A stretch of DNA of 64,000 nt from Blasia pusilla. Taxonomy: Eukaryota > Marchantiophyta > Marchantiopsida > Blasiales. Position 1 is the first letter of the stretch. Every line of letters begins with the position of its first letter. A model generated the notes under the pieces. It was given only the letters and a program-made list of their open reading frames with translations. It was not told the DNA's origin and did no database searches. The stretch lies in assembly GCA_050084515.1 (NCBI GenBank), contig CM114271.1, positions 23,064,001-23,128,000 on the forward strand. Direction: 5' to 3'. Below are positions 21,990 to 33,939 of this stretch, piece after piece. The position numbers and the translations under genes are program-made.

Positions 21990-22530
21990 ATCCCATCTTT
22001 TAGGATAGATCAGTGAGATCTAGTAGAGCGCCTTCGTGAGTAGTGCACGACATGCTCAATAGGGCAAGGATGACCTGTTGAGGCCCCGAGAAACCTGAGA
22101 GAGAAAGTTTCCCTTTTGTTTTGGCTCATTTGGAATCATATTGAGAAACTTACTATTTTAGGTAAGTACCATTTTGAATATATGATTGACGTTTTACTTT
22201 TGGTAAGTGGCCCTTGACCTCCTACATCAGGTCAAGAGCCAGGGAGGTGACTTGGGAGCATAGGTTACCATGGAGAGAGCTTGGGAGACGGAAAGGTATA
22301 CTTTTAGGAGGGAGAGCTTGAGAGCTCATTATCTCTTTGTTGAACCTCTTCGTATGAAGCGGCAGAGCTATGGTCTTGTTTGCCTTGTGTGTAACCCAAG
22401 CCTCTCATTAGGAGAGTGGGTTTGGTTTGACATTGAGAGAGATATGTGAGAGTGCACACATGTGAGAACTATGGTGTTGTGAGAGAGATTGGATCTTATT
22501 TTACAAAGAGAGAATGAGTGAGTGAGAGAG
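21990..22530 (+). repeat. A-type LTR sequence at the 5' side of copy A
   Basis: From the ATCTTTTAGGATAGATC block to GATTGGATCTTATTTTA, this matches the first 500 bp of the LTRs at 34,090-34,735 and 39,696-40,331. The last 130 bp of the LTR is missing here. Confidence 0.75.
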
Positions 22531-22533
22531 CTT

Positions 22534-24265
22534 CATTGGGGAGCTCACTTGTCGCTCGCTGGTTTTGCAGGTTGGGGATCGCCATTGGGGAGCTCACTCG
22601 TCGCTCGCTGGTTTTGCAGGTTGGGGATCGTATTCCCCGTTCAATGGTTCATGGGAGTGCTCACCGGAGCAAGAGCCGCTTACTTGTGATGTTTCCTTTG
22701 CCGATTTTTCATGTGGAAGAGTGGCGCACGGAAGCGCTGCCCAATTTTTGATAGGGATTGAGTATAGGAGCGGGTTGCCCCATGCCGGTGCTTTCAGGAG
22801 CACCATGTAGCTTGCAAGATTGACTTTGTCATATATTGTGAAGTTGTGCACGTTGTGCAACAAATAATGCGCAATTTGGAGTTACAAGCAAAAATTTATG
22901 GTCAATCTTGCAAAACTGCCATTGCTAGGTGATTTTTAGGGTTAAATTGTTCAAACCCAAACCAAGTGCCACGCCAGCAACGGCCATCGCCATCATAGTC
23001 ACCATCAACGGTCAACCATCACTATTGACAGTCAACCATCACCATCAGCAGTTTGTCGTCACCATCAACGATCCACCGTTGGCCGCTGTCGTCGCCTAGC
23101 ACGGCAGAGAGCCGCGTTCAGCCGTTGTCCACCCTTTGGTTGCCATTGCTGCCATTACGGAGTGGAGGGTCTTCCACAACCACCGTTGATTCTCTGACTT
23201 GCACCGCCATCACGTACTTTGGTTTGGCCGTCACCATCATCACAAATTTTTCATCAACCAGTGCTCGAAGGTTACGGGTTATGGTGTTTGAGTTTTCATT
23301 TCATGTTGCTATGTTGGAATTGGCAGCCGTTGGATGATGATCGAGTACCGTGTCCTGACGCCCGTAACCGCAACACGCCGCTGATTGCCGCGCCGTGTTG
23401 CTTGTGGCCGCACCGGACCATCTCGATTGCGGAGCCGCTCCTTCACTAAGGTGCACAACATGAGAATTGCTGATTGAGGAGGGTATGTCGGCGAGTGCCG
23501 TGCCATTCTGTGCGCTAGTGCCGCATCGGAGCATTGGACATGCACCGCACATCGAGGAGGTTGGGGCAATGTCAGTACAAGAGGAGTACGACTCGCTGAT
23601 TGGAGGATTTGTCTTCACGACCGAGTTGGCATCGAGATTTGCAGTTGCCCAGGAGCGACATCGACATTATTGTCAGGTTACCCATTCTGGTCTCTTACCC
23701 TACACGTGTAAGGGATTTTCGGATATTGGGAAGCTATTTGGGATATTGGGTTTCGTGCTGATGCTAGGAGCATCGATGATGTATGGATTTAGGGGACGTA
23801 GATCTGTGTGAGATGTCTAGACTGTTGAGGATGGTTTGTCGATGAGACGATAGATTGGTTGATTTGCCGCACCATGCTGCTTGTTACCGCACACGACACG
23901 TCTCAGTGCGAGAGTGTAGATTGAGTGCCGCATGTTTAGTTTGAGTGATTGAGGGATTTCTCACGAGATTGAGAGTGATTGTGTGAGAGGGGCACGAGGA
24001 CCATCACGGCGTCCTTTCGAGATTTTGAGAGGCGAGGTAGTGGACGTGAGAGTAGCTTTGGAGGGTTTACTTGGAGTCGTGCAAGGTTTCAAGGGTCTCC
24101 ACATGAGAGACCACCTTGATCTCCTTCTCTGTCGTCTTCAGACGAGGAGGAGCATATAGAAGAGTGTATTAGTGATCGACCGTACACATTGAGTGGTCCT
24201 ACCAGTTGGGCGTATGAGATGGACGACCAGGGTAGAGGACCGCATAGGTTTTCAAGTATTGTAGG
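22534..24265 (+). other. Copy A leader with a 49-bp tandem duplication
   Basis: Two adjacent 49-bp units (22,534-22,631; each with GCTCGCTGGTTTTGCAGG) open the leader. A matching TTTGCAGG / GGAAGCG layout occurs in the leaders of copies C (about 41,660) and D (about 62,930). At about 22,970-23,075 there is an imperfect ATCACCATCAACGGTC-type run. Short open frames here (such as 23,467-23,811) have no recognisable domain. Confidence 0.5.
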
Positions 24266-25968
24266 CAGTATAGAGCTACACGACTTCATTGCGGATTTTA
24301 GGAGTTGGTTTGACTCATAGTGGCTAGGAACTCTAGAGAGTTCAACCCGTTTATAGCATGGAATGGTATATTCCAGCATTAAGAGGGGGCGCCCATGGAC
24401 GATTACCATGAGTTCTCCCACAGATATGCCCAAGAGATTGAGGCATGGCGATTCTACTATGATCCACACTATGTGTCATAGACGGAACCGTGCCCAGATG
24501 AGGAGGAGGATTCAAGAGAGGCTACTTCCTCTTCCACTAGTGATGTTTTAGGAGGGGTCACTCGCACTGGAGCAATTGCACCATCTAGTCGGGTTTGCCT
24601 GAGGTTCAACCCGTGGTTGAGTTCTTTGCTGAGTTGAGGGCGAGCTACCAAGGGAGTACGGACGGAGAAGTTGCAGAGCATCCTTGACTTCCAGAGGCGC
24701 CCAGGTGAGAGTTTGTGTGAGGCTTACACTCGCTTGCGCTAGTTAATCAACATCACTCAAGGGATGACAGAGGATCAGGCTATCCAGTCATGGTACGCGA
24801 TGTTAGACTGGACCCTGCGAACACATGTGCGGGAGGGAGTGCTTCTAATGAATACCTCCCCTATATTGAGAGATGTTTTTAGGACCCACGAGAACATTGA
24901 GCGCAACATAGCGGAAGAGAGCGTAGCCACCATGGATTATGGGTGAGAGCAGTGATAATTGCCTGCATCACTAGTGGAGTAACGTGGAATCCAAGATAGG
25001 TCGATTGTGGCACCATGAGCTCAGGGAGGATATTGGGAGACCGTGCCACAAAGACCTGCACCTTCATATGCGGCTCAGCAGCAGCCACCTACGATTACTT
25101 GTTGGTCATGTGGTGGAGCCCATCATCAACGTGATTGCACTCGTCAAGGTCATGGACATGTGCCTCAGCATGGAGGAGGAGATGGTGCTACACCAAGAGG
25201 TTATCAATGTGATCATTGTCAGAGGTTTGGTCATACATGCACCAGGTATTTCAGTTTACATCCTGAGTTACGTCCAGACGGAGGGCCAGAGAGGGCACCA
25301 AAGCGAGTAGCCGGTTCGAGCGAGCCTAGAGATTGTGCACCAGGTGGTCCCGTTGGAGGATGAGAAGCTGGAGTTGCCCGACAGGGTGGTGGAGCTGCCC
25401 GTGGAGGAGGTAGAGTCCCACCAGCTAGATGCATAGAGAGAGATGTCGAGCATGAGGCTAGGATGGCTGCTCAGATACATCTGCTTCAGGAGCAGATTGC
25501 CGCTATGGCATTGAGATTACTCGATGTCGGATCCATGGCATCGACATCATATGGAGCAACGAGAGATATGGAGGATACTGGTTGGATGTGCGGAGTTTCC
25601 CAGATGGAGGCCGCCGTAGTTGTGACGCGTGGAGTAGCCAAAGAGTTTGATCCATAGCGAGGGGAAGCCAAGAAACATACTAGGCTTCCTTAGCCTTTCA
25701 CGTTGTCCGAGGGGATGAGGATCCCATCGATGGGTCCTGATGATGTTGGTGTGCAGGCACGGAGGACGATGGAAGAAGCGAGTGCAATGACTCCTATTGC
25801 TGATGCTTAGGAGGGGCATGTGTCGAGCACGTTGTTGGGGGCGGCCACCATTGTGTATCGCGCTCCTTTATTTTCTGCTTCCGATGTTATGACATTGGGA
25901 GGTATGTCCGCCGAGGTTTTTCGGTTGGCCACTATGCTATGTGAGTGAGGAGTTGGCATTCTTGCATC
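24266..25968 (+). pseudogene. Ty3/gypsy copy A gag
   Basis: The gag core is spread over frames: IELHDFIADFRSWFDS at about 24,270, then EKLQSILDFQRRPGES and EAYTRLR at about 24,670-24,740, and DQAIQSWYAMLDWTLRTHV from 24,773. Zinc knuckles lie at about 25,090 (CWSCGGAHHQRDC) and 25,215 (CDHCQRFGH..., last Cys replaced by Tyr). From 25,463 a helical segment (MAAQIHLLQEQIAAMALRL) and GWMCGVSQMEAAVVVTRG match copies B and C. Stops within the region make it non-functional. The segment ends abruptly where a solo LTR is inserted. Confidence 0.87.
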
Positions 25969-25972
25969 ACGT

Positions 25973-27238
25973 TGTCGTATAGTAAAATCAACCAGTGTGT
26001 AAACTCCTTCGTCATTAAGTGTTAGATAGAGTTTCATTAGTATTAAGTAAATTGGCTTAGAAAAAGGAGATTCTTATGTTTAAACCTCTTTTATGCGGGC
26101 CCAACTTTAGGAAAAGGAGGTAATAAATAAAAGATGACTTTATAAAAGTAAAGTAGTTGCTTTAATGAAAAGCAAAAGTAGTCTTGGTTGGTGGCTAGGT
26201 TAGTTGGGGTAATTTGGAAAATATCATGTGGGTAAAAGAGGATATTTTGGAAGAGATAAGAGGAAATCTACTTGTGTCAAAATGTGATTGGCTAAGCCTT
26301 GAGAGGAAGCCATGTGGCACAAGATAAGATAAGCTCTATTTCGTACTCTTGTGGATCCCTTGTGAGTATATAAAGAGGAGGGACCTTCAAGGGTTCATCA
26401 CCTTCTATTCCACATCTTGAGTCTCTCGTGTCTCTCTTGAGTGTATGGCTTTGGGATTGCTTGCTCTTCCAATGAGAGTGGATCATCCCTCTTGGGAGAG
26501 TAACTTGATCATGGTCTATTCTTCGAGAGGTTTCTAGAGTGTGGTGTGTGTGTGTGTGTGTGGGGATGAGAGGTTTGTCACCGTAGAGGAGTTTAGTCAT
26601 ACTAAAATAGCGGATGTTTTGGCTTGTTACTTTCCCAATGAGAGTGGATTACCCCTCTTGGGAGAATAACTCCGCCAAAACCCATTCTTGAGGAGAGTAG
26701 AGAATGTCTGTCAAGCATGGATAGGGGTGGAGCACGAGCTGTGCCCGACTTTCCTTTCCTAAATCCTTACCATGTCAAGGTACTCTTTGTAGATAGGCAC
26801 TGGTTCACTCGCTATTTAGTTTATCACTTTGGGGAGGCGTTCATGAACCAGGTCATGCAATCTCCAACTCCGGTGATTCTTCCTATCGTCACATATGGAA
26901 GGACATGGGATTGTACTTTGTATGTCCTTATATAGCGATCCATGGATGTCAATAGGCCTGGTCAAGTAGGGTTTAACACCAGTTGTGCTATCTTCCTCGT
27001 GTACAAACGTAAAATAGTTTATAGGGATTTTATAGTTAGGAATTTCGGGGTCCGATGTTACGAAGAAGTGATCGCCTCGGCACTTCCATTTGTGATTTTC
27101 ATCGTGAGAGAATGGAGAGTGTACATCATAATTTTATATTGAAAAAGGAGAACTTATTAGAGAGTTCACCTTGCATCGACCGCATCTACCGCAGCTAGAA
27201 GGCCCGCCCTTGCTCGAAGAAAGATTCTCGACACGACA
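25973..27238 (+). mobile_element. Solo LTR (1,266 bp) inserted in copy A
   Basis: It begins TGTCGTATAG and ends ACACGACA, with ACGT on both sides (25,969-25,972 and 27,239-27,242). Deleting it with one ACGT restores sequence matching copy B (CATCACGTTCA...). A TATA box (GTATATAAAGAGG, about 26,367) sits mid-element. No internal region or second LTR is present, so this is the product of LTR-LTR recombination. A truncated inverted copy lies at 42,462-43,672. Confidence 0.87.
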
Positions 27239-27242
27239 ACGT

Positions 27243-27780
27243 TCAGAGGTGATTGTAGAGGAGGTGATGGACCTGCCCTTGGAGCGGATGCTCGGGCCAT
27301 CCACCTTAGATTCATGGCATGGTACGGCTGCTAGGATGGCGGAGATGTGCGCTAGACCCGTGATAGAGTGTGCCATGGCTTCTCCTGGTGTTGTGTTGCT
27401 CGATAATTGAGGAGAGGTCTTCCAGTTGGAGAGGTCTTCCGGAGGTAGAGCTTTTAGTCCGTAGCGTGTCTTGTTGGATTCACGTGCGCAACGCTTGATC
27501 TTCGGGAAAGCGTCATTCATAGGATTGGGCTTGACGAGAGCCGATGTGGACCGTTGTCCATTTTGAATGTAGACATCCTTGGGTGGAGCGAGGACCACAC
27601 AGTTTATCATCCAACAGGAGGTTGTGGTGAGGATTTGCTCGAGATATCCTATAGATGAGTTTGTGGTGCGAGCCAAGGCGATAGTGACTGATGCAAAGTC
27701 CTACAACCTCTTGGTTGGTCGAGCAGTGTTATTCCCGATGGGTTTTTCCCTGGGTTATTGGGAGGAGTGAGCGTCCTATA
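27243..27780 (+). pseudogene. Copy A protease region
   Basis: It continues the copy A polyprotein after the solo LTR: EVMDLPLERMLGPSTLDSWH, then VLLDSRAQRL (catalytic loop, with Arg in place of Gly), then FVVRAKAIVTDAKSYNLLVG and RAVLFPMGFSLGYWEE. The last part has the shape of the retropepsin C-terminal lobe (hydrophobic-LLVG, like the ILLG motif). At least four stops interrupt it. Confidence 0.65.
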
Positions 27781-27842
27781 GACTAGGATGGCAGTTAGGT
27801 GATGGCCGCCTTAGCTCATTACCCATTCGATTCATAGGTGTA

Positions 27843-29137
27843 GTGATCGAGCGACGTCCAGGAGAGATGGCAACCTTAGTAGCATTTAGCACTGCCATCA
27901 CTTGGCCTAGTGATTTGATTGAGGGACATGTCCATGTAGACGATACTTCCATTCTTGACATTTCTATGCAGAGGAGTGTCATCGTAGCCGCATCAGTCCG
28001 TGGAGGAGAGGTGCCGCTTTGGGGTTCGAGTGAGGAGCTTTGACGCTTAGCCACTGAGCATGTGCAAACCGCGTGGAGCGAGATGTTTGCACCAAAGTGT
28101 GACGGGTCACAGGAACCCCAGGTAGGCAGGAGTGCTACTATGATCCCTTTGGACACCACACGGATTGTGTGGTGCATCCCAGAGAAGGGTATTTGGGTGT
28201 TGGATCTCTTTGGAGGGATCAGCATTGGGTTAGCTGCTATTTTGGGCGTGCAACAATACCTGTATGTGGAGATTGATGATGTTGCGAGGCGCGCTTCACT
28301 TCACCAATTGGCGTTGTAACGTCTCCGTTTCCCCGACTTGTTGTTTTCATCCGCCATTCAGAGTTACCAAAGTTCCATACCAAGGGATATTTCATTCTTG
28401 GGGACGTAGGACTTGGATCAAGTAGGGACAATAGACTTGGTCATTGCTAGTTGACCATGTCAGGGCCAATCGAGTGGTGGACGAGGTAGCGGGTTAGCTA
28501 GCACTCGATCCAGATTATTTTGGGAGATGATGCAAATCTTGCAAAATTTATTGGAGCATTATTTATGTGCCAATTTTGGGCAATTTGAGGTCCCGCGTAG
28601 TGACGAGTGCACATCAAGTACGCGCATAGATCGGCCCGGAAGTGTTGTTAAATGCGGCAAGTGTGGGTTCACGAGCACATCGCCCAAATCTTTGGTGGAC
28701 CAACTTGGTACCACACGAGGTGTTACGGAGGGCATATGCAAGAGTGGAGTGCTCCTCTGATTTGTAGGTGGATTCTATATTGGATCCAGGCCATTGGTCA
28801 TAGGCAGCAAGGCTAGATGATTGACCGTCGTTGACTGTGGTCAATAGGATTGGCAAGCCACGCGTAGCCTTTCCCACATTGGTGAGTTTTCTCGCTTCCT
28901 ATGCATTCAAGGAGGCCAGACCTAACTTGGTTTGCGATGATCAAGTAAAGAGGTTGGTGGAGCCCAACGCCAATGAGCGAGAGCGAGTGATGGGATTCCC
29001 CATAGAAGTGACGGCAGAACCGTCACTATCAGAGGCATCACGATGTCATGTCTTGGGTCAGGCAATGGACCTGAACTGCTTGACATGGATTTTCAGCTTA
29101 GGAGTAGCTGAGCAGTGTCGTTTGAGGACACAATAGA
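27843..29137 (+). pseudogene. C5-cytosine DNA methyltransferase domain inside gypsy copy A
   Basis: Domains lie in order between protease and RT. 27,843-28,040 is an N-terminal extension (unrecognised). 28,190-28,317 gives motif I (GIWVLDLFGGISIGLAAIL) and motif II (YLYVEIDDVARRAS). Near 28,430-28,475 comes TIDLVIAS-stop-PCQGQSSGG, motif IV with the catalytic Cys of PCQ (codon 28,458-28,460) directly after an in-frame TGA. 28,527-28,600 reads MMQILQNLLEHYL, the usual helix after motif IV. 28,831-29,100 gives the C-terminal motifs VEPNANERERVMGFP and RCHVLGQAMDLNCLTW (IX-X). The family methylates cytosine in DNA; this copy is split by stops and at least two frameshifts. Retrotransposon capture of such enzymes is documented in charophytes and dinoflagellates. 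Confidence 0.87.
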
Positions 29138-29599
29138 TCACAATTGTTGCGTTGGTGAGTCCCATGCCTACCGAGGCAGTTGAGGCAGCGGCTGGGGGCA
29201 AGACCCGAGGAGATCGACACACCAGGGGTGATTGAGAGAGACACCCTTGGACTTCTTGGGATGTTTTGCCGGTACGCCATGAGAGGATAGCCACAACATT
29301 GAGTGTGGTTCTGGGTAATGCACGTGGAGATGAGAGTTCTATTGTTCGAGACAGGATTGCACCATAGCAACCTTCGACACCCGCGTCGGAGAGTCCTACC
29401 GTAGTCACGATGGAGACTTGGGAGCGAGATATGGGCCCTAAGTTGATAGGAGGAAAGCAGTGCCGGATACACCAATTCCTTAAGAGTTATAGGACCTGTT
29501 TTGCATTAAGTATGCATGATTTGGGTACCCTGAAGGGTTTACGGATCCGCATTGAGTTGTCGAGCGACACACCGATCTTCCAATGACCCTAAAGGTATA

Positions 29600-30356
29600 G
29601 TGACATGGAGAGGGCTTTGATTCAAATTAGGAGCCAAGACTTGGTTGGAGCAGGACTAGTGGAGATGTCGCATGGAGAGTATGCATCTACCACTGTCATG
29701 CCCGCCAAGAAGGATGGCGCCAAGAAGGATCCGCCTATCCGTCCATGGCAATTGGACGGATAGGCGGATGTGTGGAGATTACCGACCTATCAATCGGCAG
29801 ACGAAGTTTGATAGGTATGCCATGCCCACCCTTGAGGAGATCTTTGATGCAATTGGGCATGCAAAGGTTGGATTTACGAGCCAGATACCATCAGTTGCCT
29901 ATCAGATTGGAGGACACGTAGAAGATGGCATTTTGGGGCATCGATCCTCACGAGAAGGATTGTTTGTATCAGTGGTGGTTCTTACCATTCGGGTTAAAGA
30001 ACGCCCTGGCTGAGTTTCAGAGGGTCATGGATAGGATCTTGGCAGGTTTGGATTTTGCTAGGTATTATATTGATGACATCGTAGTCTTTAGCGCCACAGT
30101 TTGAGGAGGATGAGCGACATCTAGAGGAGGTGTTTCGACGATTGCAATTACATGGATTGAAGCTACATCTAGGCAAGTGGAAGTTCTTCTATGACTAGAT
30201 TGAGGACTTGGGTCATACGATATATCCTGGGGGCCTTGGTGTGCAACAGACAAAGGTAGAGGCTATTTCACGCATTCCACGCCCTTCAAATGTGAGTCAA
30301 GTTCATGCGTTCATGGGATTGGCGAACTTCTATCAATAGTACGTCAAGGGTTTCAG
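29600..30356 (+). pseudogene. Copy A reverse transcriptase
   Basis: RRMCGDYRPINRQTKFDRYAMPTLEEIFDAIG (29,780-29,860, quoted in part) is the RT finger region. LPFGLKNALAEFQRVMDRIL (29,976-30,035) leads to the catalytic YIDD at 30,066-30,077. The frames between are shifted, and stops occur before and after. The thumb/connection region up to RNase H is only partly readable. Confidence 0.85.
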
Positions 30357-30851
30357 TTGATTGCAAAGCCGCTAACCTTGATGACCAAGATGGATAAAGA
30401 ATGGCACTTGGGGGATGAGCAAGAGAGAGCATTTCAAATGCTCAAGGATAAATTGACATCCGCGCCCATATTGAGGAGACCGATCAGGGGACATCTTTTC
30501 CAGTTGCATACCGATTGGAGCATGTTGGGGCTTAAAGCCATGCTCACCCAACATGACGATGATGGTAGAGAGTTGATGATGGCTTATGCTAGTTGCTCGA
30601 ACAACACTGTAGAGATGAAGTATAACTCGTATGAGGATGAGTGCTTGGCTATAGTGTGGGCTGTCACACATTTCAGATGTTATCTATTCGACAATCCCTT
30701 TACCATCATTACTTATCATCAGCCACTTAAGTGGTTGATGGAGTCCGACAAGCTTACAAGAAAGCTTGCGAGGTGGGCTCTTTTGTTGCAGGAGTATGGC
30801 TTCCCAGTGGTTATAGACCTAGGACGCTCAACCAGGATGCAAATGGTTTGA
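30357..30851 (+). pseudogene. Copy A RNase H domain
   Basis: This is 164 uninterrupted residues. It begins with RT connection sequence (KPLTLMTKMDKEWHLGDEQ), then LHTDWSMLGLKAMLTQ (first Asp), NSYEDECLAIVWAV (Glu), FTIITYHQPLKWLM (where TDH is expected, so one catalytic Asp has become Tyr) and LARWALLLQEYGFPV. It is the longest clean frame left in the element, but it lacks a key residue. Confidence 0.87.
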
Positions 30852-31164
30852 GCTGTAATCCATGCCAGAGTCAACGAGATGCGATTGGAGCTCGTTGGCA
30901 TGGTGAGAGTGATGAGGAGTTGGTGCCAAGATGGCATGTGTCAGCCTTTTTGGGCTTGTAGGCTATGGAGAGCCAAATTTCTTGGACTTTGATGGCGAGG
31001 TGTGATGGAAAGTCCTAAGATCTAGAGGCCGGTGAGGAGACGACATGTGGCCGAGACATTCACGACCATGGAGTGGTCTTGGAGTACCTATGTACTGGCA
31101 GCGTCGCGAGCATAGTGGGTGCTAGAGAGCGGGATCGGATCCTACAGCAAGCCAAACGGTTCTG

Positions 31165-32018
31165 GTGGGAGGGCACACATGTGTTGCGAGTGTGGAAGTG
31201 CATATAGTGCCTCATCCTTCGCACAGAGTATGTTTGGTGCGTCATGCCCACGAGGAGGTGGGTCATTTTGGAGTGAAGCGGAGATACAGCTTGCTCCAGA
31301 TTCAGTATTGGTGGCGACGCATGCAGACTAACGTTCAGCAGTTTGATACCAGATGCATGGAGTGTGATCGAGTCTAGGCATCGTTCAATGCTCCAACTCC
31401 ACAGTTGCATCCACTTCCGATCATGGGTTTAGGTTATAGATGGAGTTTAGATTTTGCACGACCTTTGTCTTTGACAGAGCACCATAGTCGTTATGTGTTG
31501 GTGATGGTCGAGCACTTCTCGAGTGGATAGATTTGGTTGCATTGCCTGTCAAAGCAAGTGAGGAAGTAGCGTATACCTTCATAGATCGAGTGTTGAGTCA
31601 TTACGGTGCACCAGCTGAGGTCTTGACAGACCAGGGTACAGAGATCCGCGGGGAGTTTCAGGCCTTGTATGATCAGGCACTGATCGACCACCGCACTACT
31701 TCGTGAGGTCATCTTGAGGCGGATGGACTAGCGCAGCGGGTTGTGTAGATGGTGAAGAGAGGACTGTGCAAGTATGGCTTGTAGAGAGGTCACCTAGGAG
31801 ATTGGGACATTCAGTTTCTTTGGTTGGCGATGGAATACAGATTCAGCGAGCAGGCATCCTTAGCGTCTTTCTCACCGTACTTGTTGCCTTATGGCCGAGA
31901 GCCAGATTTACCTGCGGCCATTCGTCAAGATACTGGTAAGGTGTTGAACCTTGATAACCCTGATGTATGGATACGAGCCTCTTCGTAGAGGGCTGAGTTG
32001 TTTCAGAGAGTGATGCCC
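31165..32018 (+). pseudogene. Copy A integrase (5' part)
   Basis: VRHAHEEVGHFGVKRRYSLL with CMECDRV (31,230-31,377) is the H2C2 zinc-binding domain. The core follows in two frames: YVLVMVEHFS, then EVLTDQGTEIRGEFQALYDQ (Asp), then DHRT...ADGLAQRVV (the E-region). DLPAAIRQDTGKVLNLDNPD and FQRVMP precede the 1.28-kb insertion. Stops at conserved codons show decay. Confidence 0.85.
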
Positions 32019-33298
32019 TATAATGTACAAGTGATTTTAAAATGGATCTTTTTACAATAATTTAATGAGTTCGATCCCTAAGAGGATCACGATTATGTGA
32101 AAAGAGAGTTCAAGATGACATTTATCTTGCAATAGTTGTAGTTAAGTGTGTAGAATTCACATTCAATGACTTATCAGTGTCTTCAAATCTCTCTTAGTAA
32201 TTAGATTTCTTTCCTCTATTCTCTCTAGTGGAGTTGAAATCACGCTCAGGTAGATCTTCACTCAACATCTAAGAACCTCATAGAGACCTCAACAAGAAGC
32301 TGGCTTCTCCTACTTTTGGAACTCAATCCGTCTAGGCAAACTACTCTCTATCGAACAGATTTCTTACAACTCCGTGTTGATTATTCTATTGATGAAAAGG
32401 TTCTCTGATTCACTCCTCACTCTACAGACCCAATAAGAATACTCAGACATATGCATCACACATCAGAATGAAGAAATTAGTGTTTTACTACTCCATCAAG
32501 AATGAGAAAGCTTCAAAGTGTATACAAGCTTGAGAGGGTACTACTCCTTTGCTCGGACCATTCCTACAGCATAAGGACTTCGTAAAAGAATGATGATGAT
32601 AGCTACTTTCATGCTTCTTAAATATCTTCCGGAGTAAGAGTGGTTCTAAGGATTCGAAGCGTTCTTGAGGAATCTGGTGTCTCTTCAACATTTGTAACTA
32701 CCTAGATCTATGGTGCTCTTTTCTTTTCCTATGATCCCTGTGAATCCGCTGAGCGTAACTGTACTAACTTCGTATCTGATAAAAAAAGTCACGCCTCTTC
32801 CTAGTCTAACTTTTCTAACGGTGTGTCGCTTGAAATCACTTTGAGTCTTAGCTTCGCTTTGCTGCAAAGTCTCGACCTCTTTTGCTTCCCTTGAGGACGA
32901 ATCTCTTTCTCCTGATCTGAAGACGAAGCGCTCCATTCTTCACTCTTGTTCTAGGTGCTTTGTGCTTTGTTGAAGAGCGAAGTACTTTGTCATCTTCTTC
33001 ATCTTCATCATGCTTCGTTCAAGAGCAAAGCACTTCATAAGCAGGTTCTTTATAAGGCTTCGTTGTCTTTTCCAAGCTTCGCTCTTAGTCTTTAGACTTT
33101 GTTACTGCGTTTCCATCTCCTCTAAGGCAAATCCTTGATTTTCCACCTCTCTGCCTTGTCCTAGGAGCTTCGTGATCTCTTTCAATATTACTCATTCTTC
33201 TACTACACAACCATAATATCCAAAATCATTATGTATACACAAATTTTCTTCGAATAAAAAGCTCTAAATCTTCAAAAGTACAAAATTGCGGGCATCAC
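32019..33298. mobile_element. 1.28-kb insertion in the copy A integrase
   Basis: ATGCCC lies on both sides (32,013-32,018 and 33,299-33,304). Removing the insert restores FQRVMPMEFENLVIS, matching copy C (46,250-46,300). It has no credible coding region, is AT-rich, and contains CTTCG-rich motifs (about 32,850-33,100). The right end reads GGGCATCAC, the inverse of GTGATGCCC at the left junction. The class is unknown: MITE-like or a solo LTR of another family. Confidence 0.75.
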
Positions 33299-33776
33299 AT
33301 GCCCATGGAGTTTGAGAACTTGGTGATTTCGCAACCTCGGGATACGTTGAGGTATGCAACTATTCAGGCAGGTGGTTATCGACCTACTATCCGGAGAATT
33401 CATCAAGAAGACTATGTCTACTTGCAACAGACGGCACCCACGACGTTGGATGTGATTGCAAGGCACACCATCTTGAGAGTGCGTGAGGTTTTTCCATCAA
33501 GTGTTCTCTTTTGGAGGGACGCGATGGTATGGTTTGGAAGGACCATGTGCGTAACTGTGCCCCATGTCATCTTCCGAACATTGACGGTATAGTTGATCCG
33601 AGCTTAGCAATAATTCCTGCAAGCTTGTGGTGTATGTTGTGTGATTCCGCCCGTGGTAGAGCCACTCTGCTAGTCTGTGATGGGTGTTCGAGAGGATGGT
33701 ATATGGCATGTTTGACGCCACCTCTAACTAAGGTTCCTCGGGGACGATGGATGTGTCCCAGATGTACATAGAGTAG
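33299..33776 (+). pseudogene. Copy A integrase C-terminus with PHD finger
   Basis: MPMEFENLVISQPRDTLRYA and YRPTIRRIHQEDYVYLQQ form the SH3-like C-terminal integrase domain. After a frame change near 33,510, a PHD finger closes the polyprotein: CMLCDSARGRATLLVCDGC, then RGWYMACLTPPL, then RGRWMCPRC-T-stop. The pattern is C4-H-C3 with the His replaced by Tyr; copy C keeps WHMSCLTPPL. PHD fingers bind histone H3 tails, so by analogy with chromodomains this may guide integration. Confidence 0.83.
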
Positions 33777-33939
33777 GTAGTTCTACATTCTGACTTGTGT
33801 CTGTGACATGGATGACAAGAAGGGGACTAATGATGGGACTACATGAGCACCTGGCCTTCTTGCTCTTAGCGTCCGAGAGATGTATGTCATGGTAGGTAGG
33901 AATAGATGGCTATCTGGACTTAGAAGGACCTAACCACCA

